NCBI GenBank assembly: GCA_038501625.1
Contig: JAZAYU010000257.1
Span: 496,001 to 560,000 of the forward strand
Length of the DNA stretch: 64,000 nucleotides
From: Corbicula japonica
Lineage: Eukaryota; Mollusca; Bivalvia; Venerida; Cyrenidae
Reading direction: 5' to 3'
The translations under genes were made by a program, and so were the position numbers. Below, one piece after another: positions 57,501-64,000 of the stretch. Positions within the stretch are counted from its first letter, which is position 1; each line of letters opens with the position of its first letter. Below the pieces are notes generated by a model. The model did not search any database, was not told the origin of the DNA, and saw only the letters and a program-made list of their open reading frames with translations.

Positions 57501-59919
57501 GTAAAATTGAAAGGACTCTTTAGAACGAAATCATTGTTTACCTTTTAACAATTATAACGTTTGTAACCTTACCACAATCTTAAAAAATTAAAACCAGTTG
57601 AACTCTTCGGGGCCGATTATACTGTCTTTCTGACATTCCACACAATAAAAGAATTCCAAATCACTTTTCAGGGAAAAGCTTGAAGACTACTGTGTGAAGA
57701 TTTTATCTCTTTATCAAGATCATTGTCTGCGAAACCTAATGACGGCACACGTCGCTGTCAACAAACAAATCAGGTACTTTTATATAAAGTATTAATATAT
57801 ATTTTTGCATAATCATAACACCACTATTTTAATAAGTGTGATTGATCAAGTTCAGTGATGATGATGAGGAGTGTGAGGAGAAGGAGGTTTAAAACCAGAA
57901 AAATAACAATTCTTTTCAATCGTCATACCCAGTTTTTTGTGAAACTGCTAAATCATATTTTTTTCTTTTCTAGCATTTTGCTGAAGCATTTGACAAGGGT
58001 CGGTAAGGTTGAATCCAACATAAAATGTGTTGTGGATTGCCAAGGACAGATTAACACAAAACTAAATCAGGTCAGTTGTATACACAAACTTATAATTCAT
58101 TGAAACCTGTTAAATTTCAGGTAGCAATTGTAAATTAAGTAACTCAAATAATACGTTTATGCGATGAAATTATTTTTCCTTAATGCAGTAAAGTTATTTT
58201 TTTATCATAAAATTGACAGGTGGATGGACGTTACAGAAACGTTTCAAAGATGTTACAGTCGAAAATGATCGTTTATATGAAAACTCCTGGTTCTGTCTCT
58301 ACTGTGGTTAAAGGGGAGACTATTGTATCTACAGAGGATATCCCAGGCGCCTCAGCTTCGTCACAGGATGACAGGACAAGTTTAATACAACGTCTCTTTG
58401 ATGAGTAAGTTCCCACTTCAAGCCATTTCGAATGTTATTCCGTAAGGGTCAACCTCTTACACCACACACAGAATAAGAACGCACATACAATTGCTGAAAA
58501 CGTCGTAAGTTTAATTCAACAAAACCATTTTCAAATTACATCATTAAAGCAAATTTATAACTTTCCTCACAAATGTGCGTAAATAAAAATATAAAATCAC
58601 AGTTTTTAATAGCTAATCAGGCATTTTATCGAACCTTCATACAGTTATGGAACTTGAATACTATTTTTAGAGTAACCCTGCTCGGGACTGCAAGAACAGA
58701 ACTAGACTGCATGCTAAGTTCAAATACAGAGTCACTGAGGGAGCTTAAAAGGTAAACCATTATTACATGTGTTTAGTACAATTAAGGTAATTTATATCTC
58801 TTTGCTAGTGAATTGCAACATTTTTTAATGTGTTTAGTAGAATTTGGGTAATGAATGCATCTTTGCTAGTGAATTGCAACATTATTAAATGTGTTTAGTA
58901 GAATTTAGGTGATGAATATCTCTTTGCTAATGAATTGCAACATTTTTAAATGTTTTTAGTACATTTTAGGCAATGAATATCTCTTTTCTAATGAATGCAA
59001 CATTATTTAATGTGTTAAGTAGAATTTAGTAATGAATATCTCTTTGCTTGTGAATTTTAACATTATTAAATGTGTTTAGTAGAATTTAGATAATGAATAT
59101 ATCTTTGCTTAATGAGTTGAAACATTATTAAACGGGTTTAGTAGAAATTTATGTAATGGACAGCTCTTTACTAATGAATTGCAACATTACTAAATGTGTT
59201 TAGTAGAATTTAGGTGAGATATTCACTAGTGAATTGCAACATTATTTAATATGTTTAGTAGAATTTTGGTAATGAATATTTCTTTGCTAGTGAATTTTAA
59301 CATTATTAAATGTGTTTAGTAGAATTTTGGTAATGAATATATTTTTGCTTAATGAGTTGAAACATTATTAAATGTGTTTAGTAGAATTTAGATAATGAAT
59401 ATATCTTTGCTTAATGAGTTGAAACATCATTAAATGTGTTTAGTAGAATTTAGATAATGAGTATATCTTTGCTTATTGAGTTGAAACATTATTAAACGGG
59501 TTTAGTAGAATTTAGGCAACGGACAGCTCTTTACTAATGAATTGCAACATTACTAAATGTGTTAGGTAGAATTTAGGTAAGATATTCGCTAGTGAATTGC
59601 AACATTATTTAATGTGTTTAGTAGAATTAAGGTAATGAATATCTCTTTGCTAGTGCATCTGAAAGTGTTAAAACCGAAAACATGTAAGCTTGTCAAATTG
59701 TTTTAAGTACCGAAATAGTAAAAGGTATATTACACAGTAAAGAAAATTGGTTGTGTACCGCATATGAGCACTTTTTAAATCAATGTCTTATAATCAATGT
59801 CTCGTTTCAGAATGCTAGAGACAACTTCACGTTTGAGTCCAACATCATTTGCAACAGATAAGAAGTCAGTTGAATGCACCGATAGGCCAGATTTTAATTC
59901 TGAACCTGGAACTTCTTAA
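42385..59919 (+). CDS. TBK1: TBK1/IKK-epsilon-like serine/threonine kinase (18 coding exons, 809 aa)
   Basis: Joined exons: 42385-42507, 43170-43310, 44121-44250, 44832-44922, 45732-45825, 46187-46344, 46675-46785, 47009-47188, 47646-47854, 48054-48204, 51976-52210, 53178-53293, 55671-55787, 57672-57773, 57974-58070, 58220-58404, 58671-58751, 59811-59919. All introns are GT-AG and every phase matches, giving 2430 nt with no internal stop. The protein shows a kinase domain (about 21-318) with G-loop LGKGATASV (27-35), catalytic K50 in AIKVF, E67, HRD (145-147), DFG (169-171) and activation-loop S185 in [10 protein letters not shown], the site matching human TBK1 S172. A ubiquitin-like domain (about 322-405) and a helical scaffold (about 415-720) follow, then a C-terminal coiled coil (about 730-775). 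In known animals the family phosphorylates IRF-type factors and autophagy receptors in the cytosol, recruited by STING, MAVS or TRIF adaptors. Human TBK1 has 729 residues; the extra length here is mostly C-terminal. Assignment to the TBK1/IKK-epsilon pair is firm; choosing between the two is not possible, as many invertebrates have a single ancestor-like copy. Confidence 0.95.
43170..43310 (+). CDS. TBK1: TBK1-like exon 2 (residues 42-88)
   Basis: Acceptor tttttacag, donor gag|gtaagg, phase 0 at both ends. It encodes the AIKVF strand with the ATP-anchoring lysine K50, the alpha-C helix with E67 in LRETELL, and [10 protein letters not shown], closely matching the same stretch of vertebrate TBK1. 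Confidence 0.93.
43788..43974. repeat. Stellate inverted repeat in TBK1-like intron 2
   Basis: A unit of about 40-45 bp (ctgtacgggGttccgtgat followed by acaacaaatagat) occurs three times forward and then twice in reverse complement, so the segment can fold on itself. It resembles a small MITE with subterminal repeats. It lies wholly inside the intron. Confidence 0.65.
44121..44250 (+). CDS. TBK1: TBK1-like exon 3 (residues 89-131 plus 1 nt)
   Basis: Acceptor attgtag, donor atca|gtaagt. It encodes the hinge and alpha-D/E region ([19 protein letters not shown]). The hinge resembles the family pattern M-E/P-F/Y-C-P/Q-C-G-S-L/V-Y-T. Confidence 0.93.
44832..44922 (+). CDS. TBK1: TBK1-like exon 4, catalytic loop
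   Basis: Acceptor tttacag, donor gaag|gtagat. It encodes [20 protein letters not shown], with the HRD aspartate D147 and magnesium-binding N152. It carries residues 132-162, with both end codons split. Confidence 0.95.
45732..45825 (+). CDS. TBK1: TBK1-like exon 5, DFG and activation loop
   Basis: Acceptor atttcag, donor ata|gtaatg. It encodes [11 protein letters not shown] and [11 protein letters not shown]185 sits where trans-autophosphorylation activates human TBK1 (S172). This loop is the strongest single identifier of the family. Confidence 0.95.
46187..46344 (+). CDS. TBK1: TBK1-like exon 6 (residues 194-245)
   Basis: Acceptor tttcag, donor aaaac|gtaaaa. It encodes [12 protein letters not shown] after the activation segment and [20 protein letters not shown], the alpha-F helix with the conserved DLWS. 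Confidence 0.94.
46675..46785 (+). CDS. TBK1: TBK1-like exon 7 (residues 246-283)
   Basis: Acceptor ttttcag, donor tctaa|gtaaga. It encodes [16 protein letters not shown] and the segment up to CYLSK, the alpha-G region of the C-lobe, colinear with vertebrate TBK1. Confidence 0.92.
47009..47188 (+). CDS. TBK1: TBK1-like exon 8, end of kinase domain and start of ubiquitin-like domain
   Basis: Acceptor tttccag, donor acag|gtcagt. It encodes [17 protein letters not shown] and [14 protein letters not shown] (end of the C-lobe), then [11 protein letters not shown], the first strand of the ubiquitin-like domain. Confidence 0.92.
47646..47854 (+). CDS. TBK1: TBK1-like exon 9, ubiquitin-like domain
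   Basis: Acceptor ttttcag, donor ctac|gtaaga. It completes the ubiquitin-like fold ([20 protein letters not shown] and onward to [11 protein letters not shown]). In the human protein this domain docks on the kinase and the scaffold. Confidence 0.9.
48054..48204 (+). CDS. TBK1: TBK1-like exon 10, start of scaffold domain
   Basis: Acceptor tttttcag, donor tgag|gtttga. A Ser-rich linker ([13 protein letters not shown]) leads into the first scaffold helix ([20 protein letters not shown]). The following 3.8-kb intron is the largest in the gene and is full of repeats. Confidence 0.88.
48396..49922. repeat. Tandem repeat of ~140 bp, about 10 units, in TBK1-like intron 10
   Basis: Units recur around the core 'cttctacagtttttaagat' plus 'ggatcagtccattatttttt'. 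Repeat starts lie near 48488, 48630, 48742, 48898, 49045, 49190, 49345, 49480, 49620 and 49760. The block opens with a (GGTTG)n-like stretch and a 'ggggggtata' end and closes with 'gcgggggtatta', which look like inverted ends. This suggests a mobile unit with an internal satellite. Confidence 0.75.
50217..50573 (-). repeat. Dimeric tRNA-derived SINE (head-body-head), minus orientation
   Basis: On the minus strand two tRNA-like heads (50217-50318 and 50467-50573) each carry an A-box-like TAGCTCAGTTGG and a B-box-like GGGTTCGCTCCC, separated by a body of about 150 bp (50319-50466). The heads are nearly identical. The same head-body-head order is seen on the + strand at 19140-19495, so the dimer is probably the mobile form. 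Confidence 0.75.
50900..51810. mobile_element. Non-autonomous pogo/Tigger-like element (Tc1/mariner superfamily)
   Basis: Terminal inverted repeats of about 24 bp (left starts cagtcggacctcgataattc) face each other across 911 bp, with TA on each side (50898-50899 and 51811-51812). Several subterminal gataattcgaac/gatatttcgaac motifs are present. The TIR type is that of pogo/Tigger elements. No transposase reading frame is evident, so the copy would need a transposase in trans. It lies inside TBK1-like intron 10. Confidence 0.85.
51976..52210 (+). CDS. TBK1: TBK1-like exon 11, scaffold/dimerisation helices
   Basis: Acceptor atttcag, donor aag|gtgaac. It encodes residues 463-541, helical, with [20 protein letters not shown] and [16 protein letters not shown]. 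No stops and matching phases across a 3.8-kb intron support inclusion. Confidence 0.88.
52504..52990. repeat. Interspersed repeat fragments in TBK1-like intron 11
   Basis: Positions 52504-52553 match the start of the repeat at 2843 and 31044 (gccaccgaacatgacaaatg). Positions 52912-52985 match the inner part of that repeat in reverse orientation (hallmark gcctgttcat.ggcagta). The intervening sequence is unrelated to the other copies. Several copies have met here, or one has rearranged. Confidence 0.55.
53178..53293 (+). CDS. TBK1: TBK1-like exon 12
   Basis: Acceptor gtttcag, donor actg|gtacat. It encodes residues 542-580 ([18 protein letters not shown]), followed by a Ser/Pro-rich stretch that aligns in position with the scaffold loop of vertebrate TBK1. 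Confidence 0.85.
55671..55787 (+). CDS. TBK1: TBK1-like exon 13
   Basis: Acceptor ttacacag, donor aaag|gtaagt. It encodes residues 580-619 ([32 protein letters not shown]). Human TBK1 has a similarly placed IHKFDKQKL segment, which supports the exon. Confidence 0.88.
56036..56830. repeat. Molluscan-type ~120-bp tandem repeat in TBK1-like intron 13
   Basis: About six degenerate units carry the hallmarks 'gaggttggtcatgac', 'cccctattgatttt', 'aggtcagtaggtcaaagg' and 'ggtcacagtgacc'. The block opens with 'ggcgacatagtgtcatta' and a (GGTC)n stretch. This repeat type is widespread in bivalve genomes. The kinase exons on either side are unaffected. Confidence 0.75.
57672..57773 (+). CDS. TBK1: TBK1-like exon 14
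   Basis: Acceptor tttcag, donor atcag|gtactt. It encodes residues 619-653 ([19 protein letters not shown]), matching in position the human CVKKYEAFL helix. Confidence 0.87.
57974..58070 (+). CDS. TBK1: TBK1-like exon 15
   Basis: Acceptor ttttctag, donor cag|gtcagt. It encodes residues 653-685 ([20 protein letters not shown]), a helical part of the scaffold. Confidence 0.83.
58220..58404 (+). CDS. TBK1: TBK1-like exon 16
   Basis: Acceptor ttgacag, donor atga|gtaagt. It encodes residues 686-747: a helix and a basic stretch ([18 protein letters not shown]), a Ser/Thr-rich linker, then SLIQRLFDE, the start of the C-terminal coiled coil. Confidence 0.84.
58671..58751 (+). CDS. TBK1: TBK1-like exon 17, C-terminal coiled coil
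   Basis: Acceptor tttttag, donor aaaag|gtaaac. It encodes residues 747-774 ([19 protein letters not shown]), matching in position the adaptor-binding coiled coil used by TANK/NAP1-type adaptors in vertebrates. Adaptor binding here is inferred. Confidence 0.82.
58773..59657. repeat. 61-bp minisatellite in TBK1-like intron 17
   Basis: About 14 imperfect units of 'tgtgtttagtagaattta' + 'ggtaatgaatatctctttgc' + 'tagtgaattgcaacattatt' occur in direct orientation. They fill almost the whole intron between the last two coding exons. A few units have a variant 'cttaatgagttgaaac', implying higher-order spread of a two-variant block. Confidence 0.85.
59811..59919 (+). CDS. TBK1: TBK1-like exon 18, C-terminus and stop
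   Basis: Acceptor cgtttcag. It encodes the last 36 residues, polar and probably disordered ([12 protein letters not shown] to SEPGTS), and ends at TAA 59917-59919. The tail has no counterpart I recognise in vertebrate TBK1. Confidence 0.82.
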
Positions 59920-61500
59920 CCGTTGCCCGAGGCATACATATTTAAGTTGACCGATGTACAACTAAACGACTTTTGTTCAGCTTCACGCAAATAGAACGGA
60001 TTTGCAGCGTTCCAACAAGAGAACTCAGCTCCAAATCGAGACACAATCCGTGCTAGAACTTAATTTAACGTTCCCGGGAATAAGAATGTTGTAATTTTAT
60101 TGTTTTCAACTAGAATATAAAAATCGCGCTTATATATTAAATATACTGTATAAATATATAGTTAGAAAGGAGTATTTCTTTGATATACACTTAACGCGTC
60201 ACATAAATATATACCGTACGTATAAACAAGTTATTAATGGCCAGAACAGATTTAATTAGAATTTAACGAGATTTATTTAATGCTTTCTCTAGTTTTAAGA
60301 CGTCATGTTCACAATGACTTCAAGATCTGTTTTGATTGTTGCAAACTGTGTTTTGTTGATTTTGTTTCCTTAAATTTATTTTATTTTTAATCTTCGTAAT
60401 GTTTAAATAGGACAACATTTATCCCGCTATTCGGACTTTCTTAAGTGTGCCGACGCCGGACTTCATTCACCGATGTATTTACCAGTTAAAAATTTAGAGT
60501 TACATGTTTTAACAATGTTCCATAATTGTTTTAACGTGTGTAACATGAATGTTTGGACCAAATTTATTCTTTTACTTTTCTAATACTTTTAAAAATCTTT
60601 CTCTTGGCATACTATCAGATTGCGCGGAACTGCAGGGTATTTTTAAATACAGCTGGAATTAACAAAATAAAGAATAGAAAAACAGTGCTGTAAACGCCAT
60701 TAACAGACAACTTGCGAAAATGGTTTGGTTAGCGTTAATGCGACTGTTCAACGTGCAAATCATGATGATGTCTGATGGCTGATTCTGATGCCAATCCGAA
60801 GTTATCTGCAAATTTATGTTTACATTCCGGTTGTTCATGTGTAAGGTTGTGTTTTTTGAAATGCCCATATTCCGGCTTTTAGACTTATTATATTTAATCA
60901 AAGGCATAAGGTAGTATTTCAAACAATGTCAGCTAACAGCAAAGTAGGGTAGAACCAAATTTTAGTTTAAAAAATTCCGTTATTACACTTAAGTAGTTGT
61001 TTGCGGCCTTGGAATGTATATTACATTTTGAGAATTGGAAAGGTCTGTTTAATTGATCCAACTATTACACTAAGGTAGTTCTCTGCGACCTTTGAATGTA
61101 TAATAACATTTGAGCACTTTGGAGGTGCCGGTTAGTCACTGTCAGATTGTATGTACTGTGTTATGCCGCCTTCTTCCTTCTGCTTACTTTTACCTATAAA
61201 ACCAATACAGTATTTTATACTTACAACATAGCTTTTTAAAAATTAGATGATAAATGTTGCGTGTTTTAGTCTGTATTAAGGAAAAATAATCGTCCAAAAT
61301 ATGTATGCCTCGGGGAAGGTTTTTATGTTCCCAATGATATTTTAGGATTTTCAATTAAAACTTACTGTTTTATTTATTTATAAAAAAATTATTTGTGAAT
61401 AAAGAAACATTTCCAAACGAAAGTGTTTGTTTATGTTTTCAAACTCTATCTGCACTAAGAATTAATAGAATTAAGTTCTTAGCAATGATCCACTTTTATA
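59920..61500 (+). other. Probable 3' UTR and downstream flank of the TBK1-like gene
   Basis: AT-rich and without coding exons that I can support. AATAAA hexamers occur at about 60666 and 61399, so a 3' UTR of 0.75-1.5 kb is plausible, but the cleavage site cannot be told. A minus-strand ORF of 87 codons at 60659-60922 ends in a hydrophobic stretch and is treated as chance. Confidence 0.4.
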
Positions 61501-61597
61501 ATGTAAGACGTTTTATCATGTAAGAGTACTGATCCTGAAAACTGGTATATGGTAGATTGCTTATAATGGAAGATTGTTTTTCATCTTATGATTATTG

Positions 61598-62445
61598 TGT
61601 AAGAGTGTTGATCATGTAAGGTGCTGACCATGTAAGAGTGTTGACCATGTAAGAGTGTTGACCATGTAAGAGTGTTTACCATGTAAGAGTGTTTACCATG
61701 TAAGAGTGTTGACTATGTAAGAGTGTTGACCATGCAAGAGTGTTGACCATGTAAGGGTGTTGACCATGTAAGAGTGTTTGCCATGTAAGAGTGTTTACCA
61801 TGTAAGAGTGTTGACCATGTAGGAGTGTTGACCATGTAAGAGCGTTGACCATGTAAGAGTGTTGACCATGTAAGAGTGTTGACCATGTAAGATGACCATG
61901 TAAGAGTGTTGACCATGTAAGAGTGTTTCTAAATGTAAGAGTGTTGACCATGTAAGAGTGTTGACCATGTAAGAGTGTTGACCATGTAAGAGTATTGACC
62001 ATATAGGAGTGTTGCCATGTAAGAGTGTTGCCATGTAAGAGTGTTGCCATGTAAGAGTGTTGACCATGTAAGAGTGTTTACCATGTAAGAGTGTTGACCA
62101 TGTAAGAGGGTTGACCATGTAAGAGTGTTGACCATGTAAGAGTGTTGACCATGTAAGAGTGTTGACCATGTAAGAGTGTTGACCATGTAAGAGTGTTGAC
62201 CATGTAAGAGTGTTGGCCATGTAAGAGTGTTTGCCATGTAAGAGTGTTGACCATGTAAGAGTGTTTGCCATGTAAGAGTGTTGACCATGTAAGAGTGTTG
62301 ACCATGTAAGAGTGTTGACCATGTAAGAGTGTTGACCATGTAAGAGTGTTGATCATGTAAATGTGCCTATCATTGTCTGCTATGTTAGATTGTTGACTTG
62401 TGTAGCATGTAAGAGTGTTTGCCATGCTAGAGTGTTGATCATGTC
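61598..62445. repeat. 17-bp minisatellite, about 45 units
   Basis: The unit gttgaccatgtaagagt is repeated with few variants (ttaccatg, ttgccatg, shorter units lacking 2-3 bases). The last ~85 bp are degenerate. The unit length is not a multiple of three and the minus strand has no stop in any frame, so long minus-strand reading frames are a by-product. No host gene is evident. Confidence 0.9.
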
Positions 62446-62798
62446 TTTTGAAATCACAGAATATAAACACTTTTTGAAAAAAAGTTCTTTTTTTCCAACC
62501 TGTTCGGGTACCATGTAATACATTAAAGAGAATTGTTATCCAAGATGCCATGTGAAGTGTAAAAATGCGTAAGTGCAGAAAATCACGAAAAGTCGTAAAC
62601 TTTATTGTATAGAAACTGTCATTTAAAGTAACAGACTTTTCAATCTGATTAAAATGATCTTCTAAAAGCCGCTTCGCTGTCATTTTGTTAGATCTGACTT
62701 CAGCGAGATAAGAACTTTTTTGCAAGTTTCTGGAAAGTCAGGTGTGGTGCAAATGCTTGAAATAAAAAACGTGCCACTAATTTGTTCGCAACATTAAA
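62446..62798. other. Stretch between the minisatellite and the tandem duplication
   Basis: The minus strand is open over this stretch and reads on into the 17-bp minisatellite. No domain is recognisable and no splice signals are convincing, so no gene is called. Confidence 0.3.
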
Positions 62799-63348
62799 GG
62801 ATAGGAATAAAGGAGTCGGATCTATTCAGGATGCACGAGATGGTAAAAACAAATTCTGACAGCATCGATTCTGTATGGAAGTATATCCCACTGTTGAAGT
62901 ACATCCAGCTATCTACTAGTTTAATCCAACTGAAATAAAAACATACATGTACTAAAACAAATAACAAGATAAGACTCTATGGTTTTACGGTAAGAAGTAT
63001 AATTGTATTGCTCACAAACATAGCTGAACTCAATTCATAGTTCAGGCGTGAAAAAAAAACCATGTTGTATTTCCCACTCCTGCAACCAACTGGCCAGTTC
63101 GAAACAAATATGGATATCACAAGCAAAAGTTGTTCAGGTAAAGTATAATTTGCCTTCAAATCTGGAGATCACTTTCCCAACGGCTTTCCCAGTTATTGGC
63201 TTCGATCTGCGACCATCAATCATGCTCAGTTTCATTTGTAATTCAATTTAAAAAAGGTTATAAATAGTTACGTTCAAAGAACAAAACAAAACGTTGATAG
63301 GTATTCAGTTCCTTTCTGAAAGTAATTTCATTTCTAATACGTTTTTGA
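62799..63348. repeat. Tandem duplication, first copy (~550 bp)
   Basis: It begins ggataggaataaaggagtcg and is followed directly by a second near-identical copy. Differences seen are two single-base indels in A-runs and a few substitutions. On the minus strand a short open stretch starting MIDGRRSKP and ending LYFT is present in both copies; I do not recognise it. Confidence 0.85.
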
Positions 63349-63897
63349 GGATAGGAATAAAGGAGTCGGATCTATTCAGGATGCACGAGATGGTAAAACA
63401 AATTCTGACAGCATCGATTCTGTATGGAAGTATATCCCACTGTTGAAGTACATCCAGCTATCTACTAGTTTAATCCAACTGAAATAAAAACATACATGTA
63501 CTAAAACAAATAACAAGATAAGACTCTATGGTTTTACGGTAAGAAGTATAATTGTATTGCTCACAAACATAGCTGAACTCAATTCATAGTTCAGGCGTGA
63601 AAAAAAAACATGTTGTATTTCCCACTCCTGCAACCAACTGGCCAGTTCGAAACAAATATGGATATCACAAGCAAAAGTTGTTCAGGTAAAGTATAATTTG
63701 CCTTCAAATCTGGAGATCACTTTCCCAACGGCTTTCCCAGTTATTGGCTTCGATCTGCGACCATCAATCATGCTCAGTTACATTTGTAATTCAATTTAAA
63801 AAAGGTTATAAATAGTTACGTTCAAAGAACAAAACAAAACGTTGATAGGTATTCAGTTCCTTTCTGAAAGTAATTTCATTTCTAATACGTTTTTGAT
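63349..63897. repeat. Tandem duplication, second copy (~550 bp)
   Basis: A direct repeat of the preceding unit at more than 98% identity by eye, ending at tacgttttt before the sequence diverges. Either a very recent duplication or an assembly overlap artefact. Confidence 0.85.
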
Positions 63898-64000
63898 CTT
63901 AAAAAAGTATTCTATCGTTTCTAGACATTTTTTGTTGCTGGATAAAATGGGTAATGATTATGGCCAGAGCAATTATTGTTAAACTCGGCATCTATTCTTT

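Noticed and set aside
58773..59657. CRISPR-like array
   Set aside because: Repeats are contiguous without unique spacers and lie in a eukaryotic intron; it is a minisatellite.
60659..60922. Minus-strand frame of 87 codons with a hydrophobic C-terminus
   Set aside because: Antisense to the likely kinase 3' UTR, no family resemblance, length within chance for AT-rich DNA.
61676..62725. Long minus-strand reading frames (up to 215 codons) over the 17-bp repeat
   Set aside because: They arise because the repeat unit has no stop in any minus frame. The peptide is a plain 17-residue repeat; the non-repetitive part shows no domain.

Overview
The window is nuclear DNA from an animal, AT-rich, with one intron-rich gene set among dense, nested repeats. 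The repeats point to a bivalve mollusc. They include tandem units of the 'aggtcaaaggtcaaggtcacagtgac' type, a repeat ending in (GACG)n beside a 'gggcgacaca' end, a BEL/Pao retrotransposon, tRNA-derived SINEs and many foldback or MITE elements. No species can be named from the sequence alone.

The only intact gene I can support is on the + strand at 42385-59919. It encodes a TBK1/IKK-epsilon-type serine/threonine kinase, the innate-immune kinase that acts downstream of STING, MAVS and TLR adaptors. Joining 18 coding exons through GT-AG introns with consistent phases gives an uninterrupted 809-residue protein. It has a complete kinase domain (G-loop, AIK lysine, HRD, DFG and the activation-loop serine), a ubiquitin-like domain, and a long helical scaffold/dimerisation region with a C-terminal coiled coil. 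The start codon lies directly after a splice acceptor, so at least one upstream non-coding exon is expected but was not located. Its introns hold a stellate inverted repeat, a tandem-repeat block of about 1.5 kb, a dimeric SINE, a pogo/Tigger-like MITE and a 61-bp minisatellite.

Region 0-23 kb is a mosaic of repeats. It contains foldback elements, one with a perfect 67-bp snap-back palindrome, and the C-terminal scrap of a PIF1/Helitron-type helicase. A diverged segmental duplication pairs 4.2-9.9 kb with 11.4-23.3 kb, and one segment inside it is inverted between the copies. The second copy was split by a BEL/Pao LTR element (11519-17492) whose unoccupied target site survives in the first copy. 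That element is defective: it has lost the protease and most of the RT, carries stops in its integrase, and holds two nested MITEs.

Region 23-30.7 kb is mostly unremarkable AT-rich sequence with a LINE 3' fragment at about 25.9-26.35 kb. Region 30.8-36.1 kb is a nested structure with long inverted arms around hAT-transposase-like fragments. Region 37-39.5 kb holds paired tRNA-like sequences and a foldback element split by further insertions. Downstream of the kinase gene lie a 17-bp minisatellite (61.6-62.4 kb) and a recent tandem duplication of about 550 bp (62.8-63.9 kb).

No rRNA gene, functional tRNA or CRISPR array was seen. Nothing here is a clear new system. The most useful points are the complete TBK1-like gene model and the readable order of events in the 4-23 kb repeat region.
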